From JBBPYC01 sp038200275 (GTDB lineage: Bacteria; Pseudomonadota; Gammaproteobacteria; Burkholderiales; Burkholderiaceae_C): a stretch of 64,000 nucleotides of DNA. Positions 27,245-35,703 of this stretch are shown one piece after another. The notes beneath the pieces are model-generated. The model saw nothing but the letters and a program-made list of their open reading frames with translations. It was not told where the DNA came from and ran no database searches. The translations under genes were made by a program, and so were the position numbers. The DNA is taken from the NCBI GenBank assembly GCA_038200275.1, contig JBBPYC010000025.1, positions 1 through 64,000 of the forward strand. The letters are read 5' to 3'. Numbering within the stretch: the stretch's first letter is position 1; every line of letters begins with the position of its first letter.

Positions 27245-27270
27245 TATAATGTAGACACACGTATCTACAT
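27245..27270 (+). promoter_or_regulatory. vapBC promoter -10 box with overlapping inverted-repeat operator
   Basis: TATAAT at 27245-27250 is a consensus -10 box 27 bases before the vapB start; no good -35 is visible. Overlapping its end, ATGTAGA (27249-27255) and TCTACAT (27264-27270) form a perfect 7-base inverted repeat with an 8-base spacer. This is the arrangement expected for autorepression by a VapBC complex. It gives the module, and possibly glyS, its own promoter. Confidence 0.6.
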
Positions 27271-27276
27271 GATGCA

Positions 27277-27549
27277 ATGCGTATGGAACTTCAAATCGGT
27301 AAGTGGGGAAACAGTTTGGCGGTGCGGTTGCCAGCGCAAGTCGTGCGCACACTGCGCTTGCACGAGGGTGCGCGTATCGAACTGCAGATTGAGGAAGGTG
27401 GCCGTGCGGTGCTGCGCACTGCACCGGTGTTCGACAAGGCGGCCTATCTCGAACAGGTTCGTGCGCTGACCGTGCGCATGCCGCAACCCGACGTCCAGGC
27501 CGATGAAGAGTCGTTCGTGCGCTGGATGCGCGATACCGACCGCTATTGA
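27277..27549 (+). CDS. vapB: AbrB/MazE-type antitoxin of a VapBC module
   Basis: 90 residues. The N-terminal half is a swapped-hairpin SpoVT/AbrB DNA-binding domain (MELQIGKWGNSLAVRLPAQVVRTLRLHEGARIEL). The C-terminal tail (ESFVRWMRDTDRY) would neutralise the toxin. The ribosome binding site is weak, with the start only about 20 bases from the predicted transcription start. Its stop overlaps a TTG of the toxin frame. It represses its own promoter through the 27249-27270 inverted repeat, by inference. Confidence 0.9.
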   Translation: MRMELQIGKWGNSLAVRLPAQVVRTLRLHEGARIELQIEEGGRAVLRTAPVFDKAAYLEQVRALTVRMPQPDVQADEESFVRWMRDTDRY

Positions 27550-27575
27550 GCGCAAGCAGGCCGGCTTTAGACGCA

Positions 27576-28001
27576 ATGATTTATGTCGACACGAGCGTCT
27601 GGATTGCGATGCACGTGCGCGAGTCGCATACCGCCGAAGTGCAGGACTGGCTGGAAGCTCAGGAGATCAGTACCCTGTGTTGCAGCGAATGGGTCAAGAC
27701 CGAATATGCCAGCGCGCTTTCCATCAGGCGTCGTCGCAACGAATTGAATGCGGCTGACTTCGCTGACGCGCATCGTGCGTTCGCTCAATTGTGTGTCGCT
27801 GGGCCGCTCTGGCTTGACGTGGAGCCGCCGGATTTTTTGACTGCTGCCGGCTACTGCGCGGATGCCGATTCGGGCCTGCGAGCCGGTGATGCGTTGCACT
27901 TGGCAGTGGCAGTGCGTACCCGCTGCAAGGCGCTTTTTTCTTTGGACAAGTTGATGAACCTGAATGCAAGGCGCCTGGGGTTGGGCGTGGTTGAACCATG
28001 A
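27576..28001 (+). CDS. vapC: PIN-domain ribonuclease toxin VapC
   Basis: 141 residues from the ATG at 27576 (MIYVDTSVWIAMH); a TTG at 27546 overlapping the vapB stop is an alternative start. All four acidic positions of a PIN nuclease are present: D5, E43 (TEYASAL), D105 (AGDALHLA) and D124 (FSLDKLMN), so it should be active. VapC toxins cut tRNA or rRNA. The final codons overlap the start of glyS as ATGA, tying toxin translation to that of glycyl-tRNA synthetase beta. Confidence 0.92.
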   Translation: MIYVDTSVWIAMHVRESHTAEVQDWLEAQEISTLCCSEWVKTEYASALSIRRRRNELNAADFADAHRAFAQLCVAGPLWLDVEPPDFLTAAGYCADADSGLRAGDALHLAVAVRTRCKALFSLDKLMNLNARRLGLGVVEP

Positions 28002-30181
28002 CTTTCAATGAGACACGGCGCAGCAACCTCTTGGTCGAGCTGTTCGTCGAAGAACTGCCGCCGAAGGCATTGCGCAAACTCGGTGAATCGTTCGCCGGCC
28101 ACTTGCTCGATGGCCTGCGCACGCGCGGGCTGGCCGACAGCGATTCGCAACTGTGTGCGTTCGCGTCGCCAAGACGCCTGGCCGCGCATATCACACGCGT
28201 CGCTGGTCAGGCAGCCGACAAAGCCGTGTCGCAGAAGCTGATGCCGGTGGCAGTCGGTCTGGACGCAGCCGGCAATGCGACGCCTGCATTGCTCAAAAAA
28301 CTGCAAGCGCTTGGCGCCGATGCATCGGTGGTGCCCGGCTTGCAGCGTTCGGGTGAGGGCAAGGCCGAAGCGCTGTTGTACCAAAGCACGGTACGCGGCG
28401 CGACGCTGGCCGATGGATTGCAAGCCGCACTTGACGAAGCAATTGCCAAGCTGCCGATCCCCAAAGTCATGAGCTACCAGCTTGCCACCGATTGCGAATT
28501 GCCCGGCTGGAGCAGCGTGAGCTTCGTGCGGCCGGCGCATGGACTGGTGGCGTTGCATGGCACGGAAGTGGTGCCGCTGTTCGTGCTGGGCTTGAGAAGC
28601 GGACGCCAAACGCATGGGCATCGGTTCGAAGCGACGGTTGACCCGATTGAATTGACCGACGCCGACCGCTATGCCGCGCAACTGGTCGAAGAAGGCGCGG
28701 TGATTGCATCGTTCGACGCACGGCGGGCTGAGATCGCGCTGCAGCTTGCGAAGGCCGCTGCGCAGATCAGCGCCGATACGCGCGTGATCGACGACGACGC
28801 GTTGCTCGATGAGGTCACCGCGCTGGTCGAGCGTCCGAATGTGTTGATCTGCCAGTTCGAGCCCGAGTTTCTCGAGGTGCCCAGCGAGTGCCTGATCCTC
28901 ACGATGAAGGCGAATCAGAAATACTTTCCGTTGCTGAACGCAGCCGGTGCGCTGACGAACCGGTTTCTGGTGGTCAGCAACATCACGCCCGGTGATCCCA
29001 GTGCGGTGATCCAGGGCAATGAGCGGGTGGTGCGACCGCGGCTGGCGGATGCGAAGTTCTTCTTTGACCAGGACCGCAAGAAGACGCTCGCATCGCGAGT
29101 CGAAGCGCTTGGTCAGGTGGTCTATCACAACCAGCTTGACAGCCAGGGCGAGCGCAGCGTTCGAGTGGCGCAAATTGCGCGTGCGATTGGGCGGCAACTC
29201 GGCGATGAAGCACTGGCTGAGAGCGCCGGCCGCGCCGCCGTGCTCGCCAAGACCGATCTGCTGACCGATATGGTCGGTGAGTTTCCGGAATTGCAAGGAG
29301 TCATGGGTGGCTACTACGCGCGCCACGATGGGTTGTCCGAGGACGTTGCGCTTGCAATCGAAGACCACTACAAGCCGCGCTTCGCTGGGGATGAGCTGCC
29401 ACGCAACATGGCCGGCGTGGTGGTTGCATTGGCCGATAAGCTGGAGACGCTGGTCGGCATGTTTGGCATCGGCAACGTCCCGACTGGGGATCGCGATCCA
29501 TTTGCGTTGCGGCGGCATGCATTGGGGGTGATCCGCATGTTGATGGAAAAGGAGTTGGCGCTCGACCTTCAACCAACAATCGGATTGGGCTCTAGGGCGT
29601 TTGCCAGCGTGTTGGAGAACCGATCACCAGACGATCAGATGGACTTCTACTTTCACGTCGAAAAGCTAGCTGATTTTGTATTTGATCGGCTGGCAGGACT
29701 ATTGCGAGACCAGGGCTACACAAACACGGAGATCGACGCAGTGATCGCAGCGCGGCCCCAGCGCTTGAGCCTCGTGCCTAAGCGTTTGACCGCTGTGCGT
29801 GCGTTCGTCGAGCTGCCTGAGGCACCGTCGCTTGCTGCTGCCAACAAGCGCATTGCGAACATTCTCAGAAAAATTGTGGCCGACATCGACTCCGTGTCGC
29901 AGCTTGACACTGCCTTGCTGGTCGAACCCGCTGAGCAAGCGTTGGCGGCCGCAATGCGCGACGTAACGCCGCGCGCTGACGCCCTGTTCGACGCAGGCGA
30001 CTACACCGCCTCACTGCGAACTCTGGCTGCCTTGCGCGAGCCGGTCGATGCGTTTTTTGAAAACGTGATGGTGAATGCCGAAGACGAATCGCTTAAGCGA
30101 AACCGGCTGGCTCTGCTGCGCACCTTGCACCAGTCGATGAACCGCGTGGCGGACCTGTCGAAGCTGGCGGTGGCTGCATGA
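27998..30181 (+). CDS. glyS: glycyl-tRNA synthetase beta subunit
   Basis: 727 residues, somewhat longer than the usual 690-700. The N-terminus LLVELFVEELPPKALRKLGESF is diagnostic. An HD-like region (ELQGVMGGYYARHDGLSEDVALAIEDHYKP) and a C-terminal tRNA anticodon-binding region ending FFENVMVNAEDESLKRNRLALLRTL follow. It provides tRNA recognition for GlyQ. The start overlaps vapC by 4 bases and the stop overlaps gmhB by 4 bases. Confidence 0.97.
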   Translation: MTFNETRRSNLLVELFVEELPPKALRKLGESFAGHLLDGLRTRGLADSDSQLCAFASPRRLAAHITRVAGQAADKAVSQKLMPVAVGLDAAGNATPALLKKLQALGADASVVPGLQRSGEGKAEALLYQSTVRGATLADGLQAALDEAIAKLPIPKVMSYQLATDCELPGWSSVSFVRPAHGLVALHGTEVVPLFVLGLRSGRQTHGHRFEATVDPIELTDADRYAAQLVEEGAVIASFDARRAEIALQLAKAAAQISADTRVIDDDALLDEVTALVERPNVLICQFEPEFLEVPSECLILTMKANQKYFPLLNAAGALTNRFLVVSNITPGDPSAVIQGNERVVRPRLADAKFFFDQDRKKTLASRVEALGQVVYHNQLDSQGERSVRVAQIARAIGRQLGDEALAESAGRAAVLAKTDLLTDMVGEFPELQGVMGGYYARHDGLSEDVALAIEDHYKPRFAGDELPRNMAGVVVALADKLETLVGMFGIGNVPTGDRDPFALRRHALGVIRMLMEKELALDLQPTIGLGSRAFASVLENRSPDDQMDFYFHVEKLADFVFDRLAGLLRDQGYTNTEIDAVIAARPQRLSLVPKRLTAVRAFVELPEAPSLAAANKRIANILRKIVADIDSVSQLDTALLVEPAEQALAAAMRDVTPRADALFDAGDYTASLRTLAALREPVDAFFENVMVNAEDESLKRNRLALLRTLHQSMNRVADLSKLAVAA

Positions 30182-30774
30182 AAACTTCGGCTCTCAAGCT
30201 CGTGATCATGGACCGTGACGGCACCATCAACGAGGACCGAGACGACTTCGTGAAGTCGGCCGACGAATGGATCGCGTTGCCTGGCGCGCTGGAAGCGATC
30301 GCCAAGTTGAATCATGCGGGCTGGCACGTGGTGGTTGCTTCGAATCAGTCGGGCCTGGGTCGCGGCTTGTTCGATGTGGCAGCATTGAACGCGATGCACG
30401 CCAAGATGTTCAAGCAGCTTGCGGTGCTCGGTGGCCGCATCGACGCGGTGTTCTACTGCCCGCATACGCCCGATGAGCATTGCGCCTGTCGCAAGCCGCA
30501 ACCGGGCTTGTACAAGCAGATCGCCGAGCGCTACGGGCTTGATCTGGCGAATGTGCCGGTGGTCGCTGACAGCGCACGCGATTTGCAGGCCGCCATCGCC
30601 GTCGGTGCACCGCCGCACTTGGTGCTCACCGGCAAAGCGGCTGCGTTCGTGCCTGGCGCGCCGTTGCCGGAGACGTTTCCTGCGCAGACGCAGGTGCACG
30701 CCGACCTCAACGAATTCGCTGTGTATCTGAGCGTGCAACAAGAGGCCGCGCTCAAAGGCTCGGTGGTCAGCTGA
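30178..30774 (+). CDS. gmhB: D-glycero-beta-D-manno-heptose-1,7-bisphosphate 7-phosphatase
   Basis: 198 residues of HAD phosphatase. The nucleophile motif is MDRDGTIN, followed by VVASNQSGLGRG and the zinc-binding CPHTPDEHCACRKPQPG, which is the GmhB signature. Motif 4 reads VVADSARDLQAA where most homologues have VGDS. It makes the ADP-heptose precursor for lipopolysaccharide core. It overlaps glyS and is followed by plsC after 11 bases, the usual betaproteobacterial order glyQ-glyS-gmhB-plsC. Confidence 0.94.
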   Translation: MKTSALKLVIMDRDGTINEDRDDFVKSADEWIALPGALEAIAKLNHAGWHVVVASNQSGLGRGLFDVAALNAMHAKMFKQLAVLGGRIDAVFYCPHTPDEHCACRKPQPGLYKQIAERYGLDLANVPVVADSARDLQAAIAVGAPPHLVLTGKAAAFVPGAPLPETFPAQTQVHADLNEFAVYLSVQQEAALKGSVVS

Positions 30775-30785
30775 TCCCACGGAGA

Positions 30786-31610
30786 ATGGATACGATAGAA
30801 CCGAACAAGCAATCCCCGATGGCAGCCCTGCGCTCGATCCTGCATTTCCTCTGGATGGCGGTCACCGTGATCCCGTGGGCCACCTGCGTGCTCGTGGCTT
30901 CGCTGTTTGTGAACAGCACGCGCGTCTACTGGATGTGCGCGGGCTGGCTCACGGTGGCGGTGCGCGGCGGCGAATGGTTGCTCGGCATCGAGAACCGCGT
31001 CACCGGCATGCAGCATCTGCCCCAAGGCGGGCAGGATGCAGCGGTACTGTTGGTCAAGCACCAGTCGACCTGGGAAACCCTCGTGATGCCGAGCATCATG
31101 CCGCACCCGCTTGCTTACGTGTTCAAGCGCGAGCTGCTGCATGTGCCGTTTTTCGGCTGGGCGATGTCGCGCATGGACATGATCCACATTGACCGCAGCC
31201 AGCGTGCACGCGCGTTTGCCAAAGTCGTCGAGCAGGGCAAGCGGCTGACGCGCCAAGGCACCTGGGTCATCATGTTTCCTGAGGGCACACGCATCGAACG
31301 CGGTCAGGTCGGCCAGTACAAGGCGGGCGGCGCGCGGCTTGCAATCGAATGCGGCGTGCCGGTGATTCCGATCGCGGTCACCTCGGCCAAATGCTGGCCC
31401 CGCAAAGCCTGGATCAAGACGCCCGGCGTGGTGGATATTTCGATCGGCCCACCGATCTCGAGTGAGGGCCGGGAGCCGGACGACCTGATACGCGAAGTGC
31501 GCGACTGGATCGAAGCCGAAATGCGACGGCTCGACCCGCAAGCCTATCCGGCCGATCCGCATGACGCGGCTGCGCCGCCGCCGATCGCGCCTGGCGTAAG
31601 CACCCTTTGA
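30786..31610 (+). CDS. plsC: 1-acyl-sn-glycerol-3-phosphate acyltransferase
   Basis: 274 residues. One or two N-terminal membrane segments (LHFLWMAVTVIPWATCVLVASLF) anchor it to the inner membrane. Acyltransferase motif I reads VKHQSTWET, with glutamate in place of the usual aspartate of HX4D. Motif III is MFPEGTRIERG, and IPIAVTS matches motif IV. It makes phosphatidic acid. GGAG sits right before the ATG. The stop overlaps the next start as TGATG. Confidence 0.94.
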   Translation: MDTIEPNKQSPMAALRSILHFLWMAVTVIPWATCVLVASLFVNSTRVYWMCAGWLTVAVRGGEWLLGIENRVTGMQHLPQGGQDAAVLLVKHQSTWETLVMPSIMPHPLAYVFKRELLHVPFFGWAMSRMDMIHIDRSQRARAFAKVVEQGKRLTRQGTWVIMFPEGTRIERGQVGQYKAGGARLAIECGVPVIPIAVTSAKCWPRKAWIKTPGVVDISIGPPISSEGREPDDLIREVRDWIEAEMRRLDPQAYPADPHDAAAPPPIAPGVSTL

Positions 31611-32512
31611 TGCGGCGCCTGTTGCAGCTCGCGCTTGACCGACTCGAGCCGGCGTCGGCGCTGGCTCCGGCGACTGTCCTGCCAGCCCCTCCGCCAGAAG
31701 CGGGTCCGGCTCCCGAGTCGACAAAGTCCGTGCGCCCCGCCGGATCGGCTGCGTCGCCTGGCAAATACCGGCATCCGCGCGCCGATCGCGAAGCGCTGTT
31801 GGTGGGTACCGTGGTGGGCTACCAGCTCAAGCGCGCACGCCGACGCACCATCGGATTTTCGATTCGGGACGACGGCCTGGTTGTCACTGCGCCCGGCTGG
31901 GTGCCGGAAGGCCAGATCCAGTCGGCGCTGCACGACAAGGCCGACTGGATCGTGCGCAAACTCGGCGAATCGCAACTGCGGGCCGAACGCGCCGAGCGGC
32001 AACGCATCGTCTGGCAGGACGGCGCGCAGGTGCCTTACCTGGGCGGCTTGCTCACGGTGCGTATCGACGCAGTCAAATGCCCTTCAGCAGGTGCTGCTGC
32101 GCTCGATCCGCAAGACGGCACCATGGTGCTGCGCATTGGGCTGACGGGGGACGCATCGCCTGAGCGCGTCCGCGATCTGGTGCAGACGTTTTTGCAGTCG
32201 CAGGCGGAATGCGTGTTCGAAGCCCGGCTGCGGCACTTCGCACCGCGGGTGGGCGTGCAGTGGCGACGGCTTGCGCTCAGCGACGCGGCTACGCGATGGG
32301 GCAGCGCCAACAGCAACGGCTCGATCCGGCTGCACTGGCGGCTGATTCAGTTGGCCCCTGCGCTGCTGGACTACGTAGTGGTGCACGAACTCGCGCACCT
32401 GAAGCACATGGATCACAGCCCGCGCTTTTGGGCGCTGGTGCGCAGCGTGGTGCCGGACTGCGTGGCGTTGCGGCGGCAACTGCAGGCACAGACGTTGGCG
32501 CCCTGGAGCTGA
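31610..32512 (+). CDS. YgjP-like (DUF45/M48-related) zinc metalloprotease
   Basis: About 300 residues. A proline-rich N-terminal tail of about 55 residues leads into the YgjP domain: YQLKRARRRTIGFSIRDDGLVVTAP, a linker, then WGSANSNGSIRLHWRLIQLAPALLDYVVVHELAHL. The HELAH zinc motif plus a downstream H in HSPRFW is complete. Family members are cytoplasmic proteases or hydrolases of uncertain substrate. Coupled to plsC. Confidence 0.92.
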   Translation: MRRLLQLALDRLEPASALAPATVLPAPPPEAGPAPESTKSVRPAGSAASPGKYRHPRADREALLVGTVVGYQLKRARRRTIGFSIRDDGLVVTAPGWVPEGQIQSALHDKADWIVRKLGESQLRAERAERQRIVWQDGAQVPYLGGLLTVRIDAVKCPSAGAAALDPQDGTMVLRIGLTGDASPERVRDLVQTFLQSQAECVFEARLRHFAPRVGVQWRRLALSDAATRWGSANSNGSIRLHWRLIQLAPALLDYVVVHELAHLKHMDHSPRFWALVRSVVPDCVALRRQLQAQTLAPWS

Positions 32513-32622
32513 GCGGATCGACCGGGGCTTGTCGCGGCGATGTTCGCTCCCGCGTGGAAATCGACAACAATTCGCGTGGCAGGCAGCACCGCGATGGGCT
32601 GCCGTTCCACCCTTTCACTTCC

Positions 32623-33081
32623 ATGCAGCAAGACCCAGCTTCGGACGATCCCCTTTGGCAGCGGGTTGCTGCAAGTCTTGCGCGCCAGGGGTTGATGCAG
32701 CATCTGGGCGCACGGTTGCTGCGAGTTGCGCCGGGCGTCTGCGAAATCGCACTGCCGTACTCGGACCGGGTTACGCAGCAGCAAGGCGGTTTTCATGGCG
32801 GTGCGATGGGGGCTTTGGCCGACATCGCGGGCGGCTACGCGGCACTGACCCTCGCACCTGCCGACATGGAAGTCACCACCGTCGAATACAAGATCAATTT
32901 CCTGTCCGCATTCCGTGACGGCGAATTGCGTGCAACCGGCCGCGTCGTGAAAGCCGGCCGGCGCATCGTGGTGACAGCCGCTGAAGTGCTGCATTTCGCA
33001 CCCGACGCAGCAGCCGACCATGCCGGCAACGTCTGCGCCGTGATGCAGCAGACGCTGGTGCCGGTGGCCAAAACCTACTGA
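32623..33081 (+). CDS. PaaI-type hotdog thioesterase
   Basis: 152 residues from the ATG at 32623. A hotdog fold with the signature QQGGFHGGAMGALADIAGGYAAL, where HGG precedes the catalytic acidic residue, followed by VEYKINFLSAFRDGELRATGRVVKAGRR. It hydrolyses acyl-CoA thioesters, probably phenylacetyl-like or medium-chain. It sits 28 bases upstream of isovaleryl-CoA dehydrogenase, suggesting a role in CoA recycling during acyl-CoA breakdown. Confidence 0.9.
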   Translation: MQQDPASDDPLWQRVAASLARQGLMQHLGARLLRVAPGVCEIALPYSDRVTQQQGGFHGGAMGALADIAGGYAALTLAPADMEVTTVEYKINFLSAFRDGELRATGRVVKAGRRIVVTAAEVLHFAPDAAADHAGNVCAVMQQTLVPVAKTY

Positions 33082-33109
33082 ATCCAAAAAAGCGAGGAGA
33101 CCTTTGACC

Positions 33110-34288
33110 ATGAACCTGTCCGGACTCAACTTCCTGCTCGGCGACGACGTCGATGCGCTGCGCGATGCGGTGCACGCATTCGCGCAGCGAGAAATTGCGC
33201 CGCGTGCGGCCGAGATCGACAAAACCGACCAGTTCCCGATGGACCTGTGGCGCAAGATGGGCGATATCGGTGTGCTCGGCATCACGGTGCCTGAGGAGTA
33301 CGGCGGCTCCGACATGGGCTACCTCGCACACATGATCGCGGTGGAAGAAATCTCGCGCGCCTCGGCCAGCGTGGGCTTGTCGTACGGCGCGCACAGCAAC
33401 TTGTGCGTGAACCAGATCCGCCGCAACGGCACCAGCGAACAGCGCAGAAAATACCTGCCCAAGCTCGTCAGCGGCGAGCACATCGGAGCGCTGGCGATGA
33501 GCGAGCCCGGCGCCGGCAGCGACGTGATCTCGATGAAGCTGAAAGCACAGGACAAGGGCGGCCACTACCTGTTGAACGGCACCAAGATGTGGATCACGAA
33601 CGGGCCGGATGCCGACACGATGGTGGTCTATGCGAAGACCGAGCCCGAGTTGAACGCGCGCGGCATCACCGCGTTCATCGTCGAGAAGGGCATGAAAGGG
33701 TTTTCCACTGCGCAAAAGCTCGACAAGCTCGGTATGCGCGGCAGCCACACGGGCGAGATGGTGTTCGAGAACGTCGAAGTGCCGGCCGCCAATGTGCTGG
33801 GTGAGTTGAACGGCGGCGCCAAGGTGTTGATGAGCGGCCTCGACTACGAGCGCGCGGTGCTGGCGGCCGGCCCGGTTGGGATCATGCAGGCGGTGCTCGA
33901 CAACGTGGTGCCGTACATCCACGACCGCAAGCAGTTCGGCCAGAGCATCGGCGAATTTCAGCTCGTGCAGGGCAAGGTGGCCGACATGTATACGTCGCTG
34001 CAATCCACGCGCGCGTATTTGTACGCGGTGGGCAAGAACCTGGATGCGCTCGGCAACACGCACGTGCGCGAGGTGCGCAAGGACTGCGCAAGCCTGGTGC
34101 TGCTGTGCGCTGAGCAGGCCACCAAAGTGGCCAGCGACGGCATTCAGCTGTTCGGTGGCAACGGCTACATCAACGACTATCCGCTGGGCCGCCTCTGGCG
34201 CGATGCCAAGCTGTATGAAATCGGCGCTGGCACCAGCGAGATCCGCCGCATGCTCATCGGCCGAGAGCTGTTCGCCGAGACGATGTAG
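33110..34288 (+). CDS. liuA: isovaleryl-CoA dehydrogenase
   Basis: 392 residues from the ATG at 33110; GAGGAG lies 13-18 bases upstream, and a TTG two codons earlier is less likely. Acyl-CoA dehydrogenase fold with FAD-binding segments MSEPGAGSDVISM and KMWITNGPDADTMVVYAKT. The catalytic glutamate lies in GLDYERAVLAAGP, on helix G, which distinguishes isovaleryl-CoA dehydrogenases from most acyl-CoA dehydrogenases. It oxidises isovaleryl-CoA in leucine breakdown, passing electrons to ETF. The rest of the pathway is not adjacent; the carboxyltransferase gene is 25 kb away. Confidence 0.94.
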   Translation: MNLSGLNFLLGDDVDALRDAVHAFAQREIAPRAAEIDKTDQFPMDLWRKMGDIGVLGITVPEEYGGSDMGYLAHMIAVEEISRASASVGLSYGAHSNLCVNQIRRNGTSEQRRKYLPKLVSGEHIGALAMSEPGAGSDVISMKLKAQDKGGHYLLNGTKMWITNGPDADTMVVYAKTEPELNARGITAFIVEKGMKGFSTAQKLDKLGMRGSHTGEMVFENVEVPAANVLGELNGGAKVLMSGLDYERAVLAAGPVGIMQAVLDNVVPYIHDRKQFGQSIGEFQLVQGKVADMYTSLQSTRAYLYAVGKNLDALGNTHVREVRKDCASLVLLCAEQATKVASDGIQLFGGNGYINDYPLGRLWRDAKLYEIGAGTSEIRRMLIGRELFAETM

Positions 34289-34315
34289 GCACGGCGCTTC
34301 AGAGAGCAGCCTGCT

Positions 34316-34702
34316 TCAATCGACTTCGGCGGTGTGCGGGAATGCAATCTCGATCCGGTCGAAATCCGGATCGGCCGCCAGATGCTGCGCGAACAGCGCG
34401 ATCAGGTGCTCAGCGCTGCCGAGCCAGGGTGATGCAACGCGAGCGAGCGCGATCGACAAGCCCGTTGCGCTCTCAAGCTGGCGCTTCGAGCCGACCAGGC
34501 GGTGATGCCTGACTTCGAGTTGAAAGTGCAGCCGCTCAACGGCGCCCGACGCGGTCTGGTGCGCAATCTGGCCTTCAGCGACAGTTGTGCCATCCTGGTG
34601 GTCGATCGCCATCGGCAATAGATCGAGCGGATGTTCGCCAATCGTCAGACCGCAGACGGCAACGCCGCGGACTGCTGACTTGATTGCGGATTCAATTTTC
34701 AT
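34316..34702 (-). CDS. hypothetical protein of 128 residues
   Basis: Begins MKIESAIKSAVRGVAVCGLTIGEHP and ends with DFDRIEIAFPHTAEVD. An AAGG-type ribosome binding site lies about 11 bases before the ATG. It is acidic, soluble-looking and has no membrane segment. I do not recognise the family. It converges with isovaleryl-CoA dehydrogenase, and its predicted composition is protein-like, unlike the antisense frames. Confidence 0.55.
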   Translation of the reverse strand: MKIESAIKSAVRGVAVCGLTIGEHPLDLLPMAIDHQDGTTVAEGQIAHQTASGAVERLHFQLEVRHHRLVGSKRQLESATGLSIALARVASPWLGSAEHLIALFAQHLAADPDFDRIEIAFPHTAEVD

Positions 34703-35101
34703 CGGTGTGGGCCTTGGGGTGAGTTTGAAAAAGGACAGCCATCAAACCACGGATCATCGGCCTTCCAGCCAATACAGTACAGCGGCAGGGTGACGGATCA
34801 CTTGGAATCAAGTCGCTTGCTCCTGACGTGTCTCCGAGGCCAAACCGACAGACCAACGGTCCCGCATGGCGCCTTGTTGGGCACTGCCACGCGAATAGGC
34901 AGCGCACCGATCATCGGATGTGCTCAGGTTGATCAGGGTGAAAAGCGTGCGGCACGCTGCCGATGCCAGTGCGCCTGCGCGGGCGACGTCAAAATGCGCT
35001 TGCTCCGCCGAACCGGCAATCCCCCTGCCTGCTGCGTGATCGTTTGCGATCGTGGCCGCGCAGGCCGCGGTACAACCCAAGCCAATCCCCAACCGAACTT
35101 G
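34703..35101. other. 399-base gap without a supported gene
   Basis: Open frames here are short or Arg/Cys-rich and not protein-like, and no ribosome binding site supports one. The region should contain the promoters of the divergent hypothetical gene and the acetyltransferase gene. No terminator, operator or RNA structure could be made out with confidence. Confidence 0.5.
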
Positions 35102-35671
35102 ATGGCCATGAGCACCGAACGCGACCGAATGATTGCCGGCGAACGCTACGACCCGCGCGACGCGACGCTGGCGGCCGATCGTGCGCGCGCGCGCGACTTC
35201 TGCTGGGCGTTGAATGCCACAGCCGATAGTCAGCTCGATGAACGGCGACGGTTGCTCACCAATCTGTTCGGCGCCGGAGGCGACACGGCATCCATTCAGT
35301 CGCCGTTCTATTGCGATTACGGCTACAACATTGCGCTTGGCGAACGGGTCTACTTCAACTTCAATTGTGTGGTGCTGGACGTGTGCCCAGTGCACATCGG
35401 CAGCTTTTCGATGTTCGGCCCGGCGGTGCAAATCTACACCGCGCTGCATCCGCTCGATGCGGTGGAGCGGCGTGGCAAGGAATACGGCAAGCCAGTCCGA
35501 ATCGGCTCGGACGTCTGGATCGGCGGCGGCGCGATCATTCAGCCGGGCGTGACGATCGGTTCGCGCACGGTGATCGGTGCTGGCAGTGTGGTCACGCGGG
35601 ACATCCCGGACGACGTGGTCGCAGTCGGCAATCCGTGCCGGGTGCTGCGGGCAATTCCGCGCGCCAGCTGA
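35102..35671 (+). CDS. maa: maltose/nodulation-type O-acetyltransferase (left-handed beta-helix)
   Basis: 189 residues from ATG 35102 (another ATG at 35108). The N-terminal Mac domain starts MIAGERYDPRDATLAADRARARD. Hexapeptide repeats follow, with the LacA/Maa signature FYCDYGYNIALGERVYFNFNCVVLD, HIGSFSMFGPAVQIYTALHPLD with the catalytic histidine in ALHP, and IGSDVWIGGGAIIQPGVTIG. It acetylates hydroxyls of sugars from acetyl-CoA. The biological substrate is unclear. There is no good ribosome binding site. Confidence 0.92.
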   Translation: MAMSTERDRMIAGERYDPRDATLAADRARARDFCWALNATADSQLDERRRLLTNLFGAGGDTASIQSPFYCDYGYNIALGERVYFNFNCVVLDVCPVHIGSFSMFGPAVQIYTALHPLDAVERRGKEYGKPVRIGSDVWIGGGAIIQPGVTIGSRTVIGAGSVVTRDIPDDVVAVGNPCRVLRAIPRAS

Positions 35672-35703
35672 CCCGCCAGCCTCAAGCGAACCCGGCAACC
35701 CCG

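Noticed and set aside
34790..35101. N-terminal extension of the acetyltransferase frame
   Set aside because: The extension is Cys/Arg-rich and unlike any acetyltransferase; the Mac domain begins right after ATG 35102.
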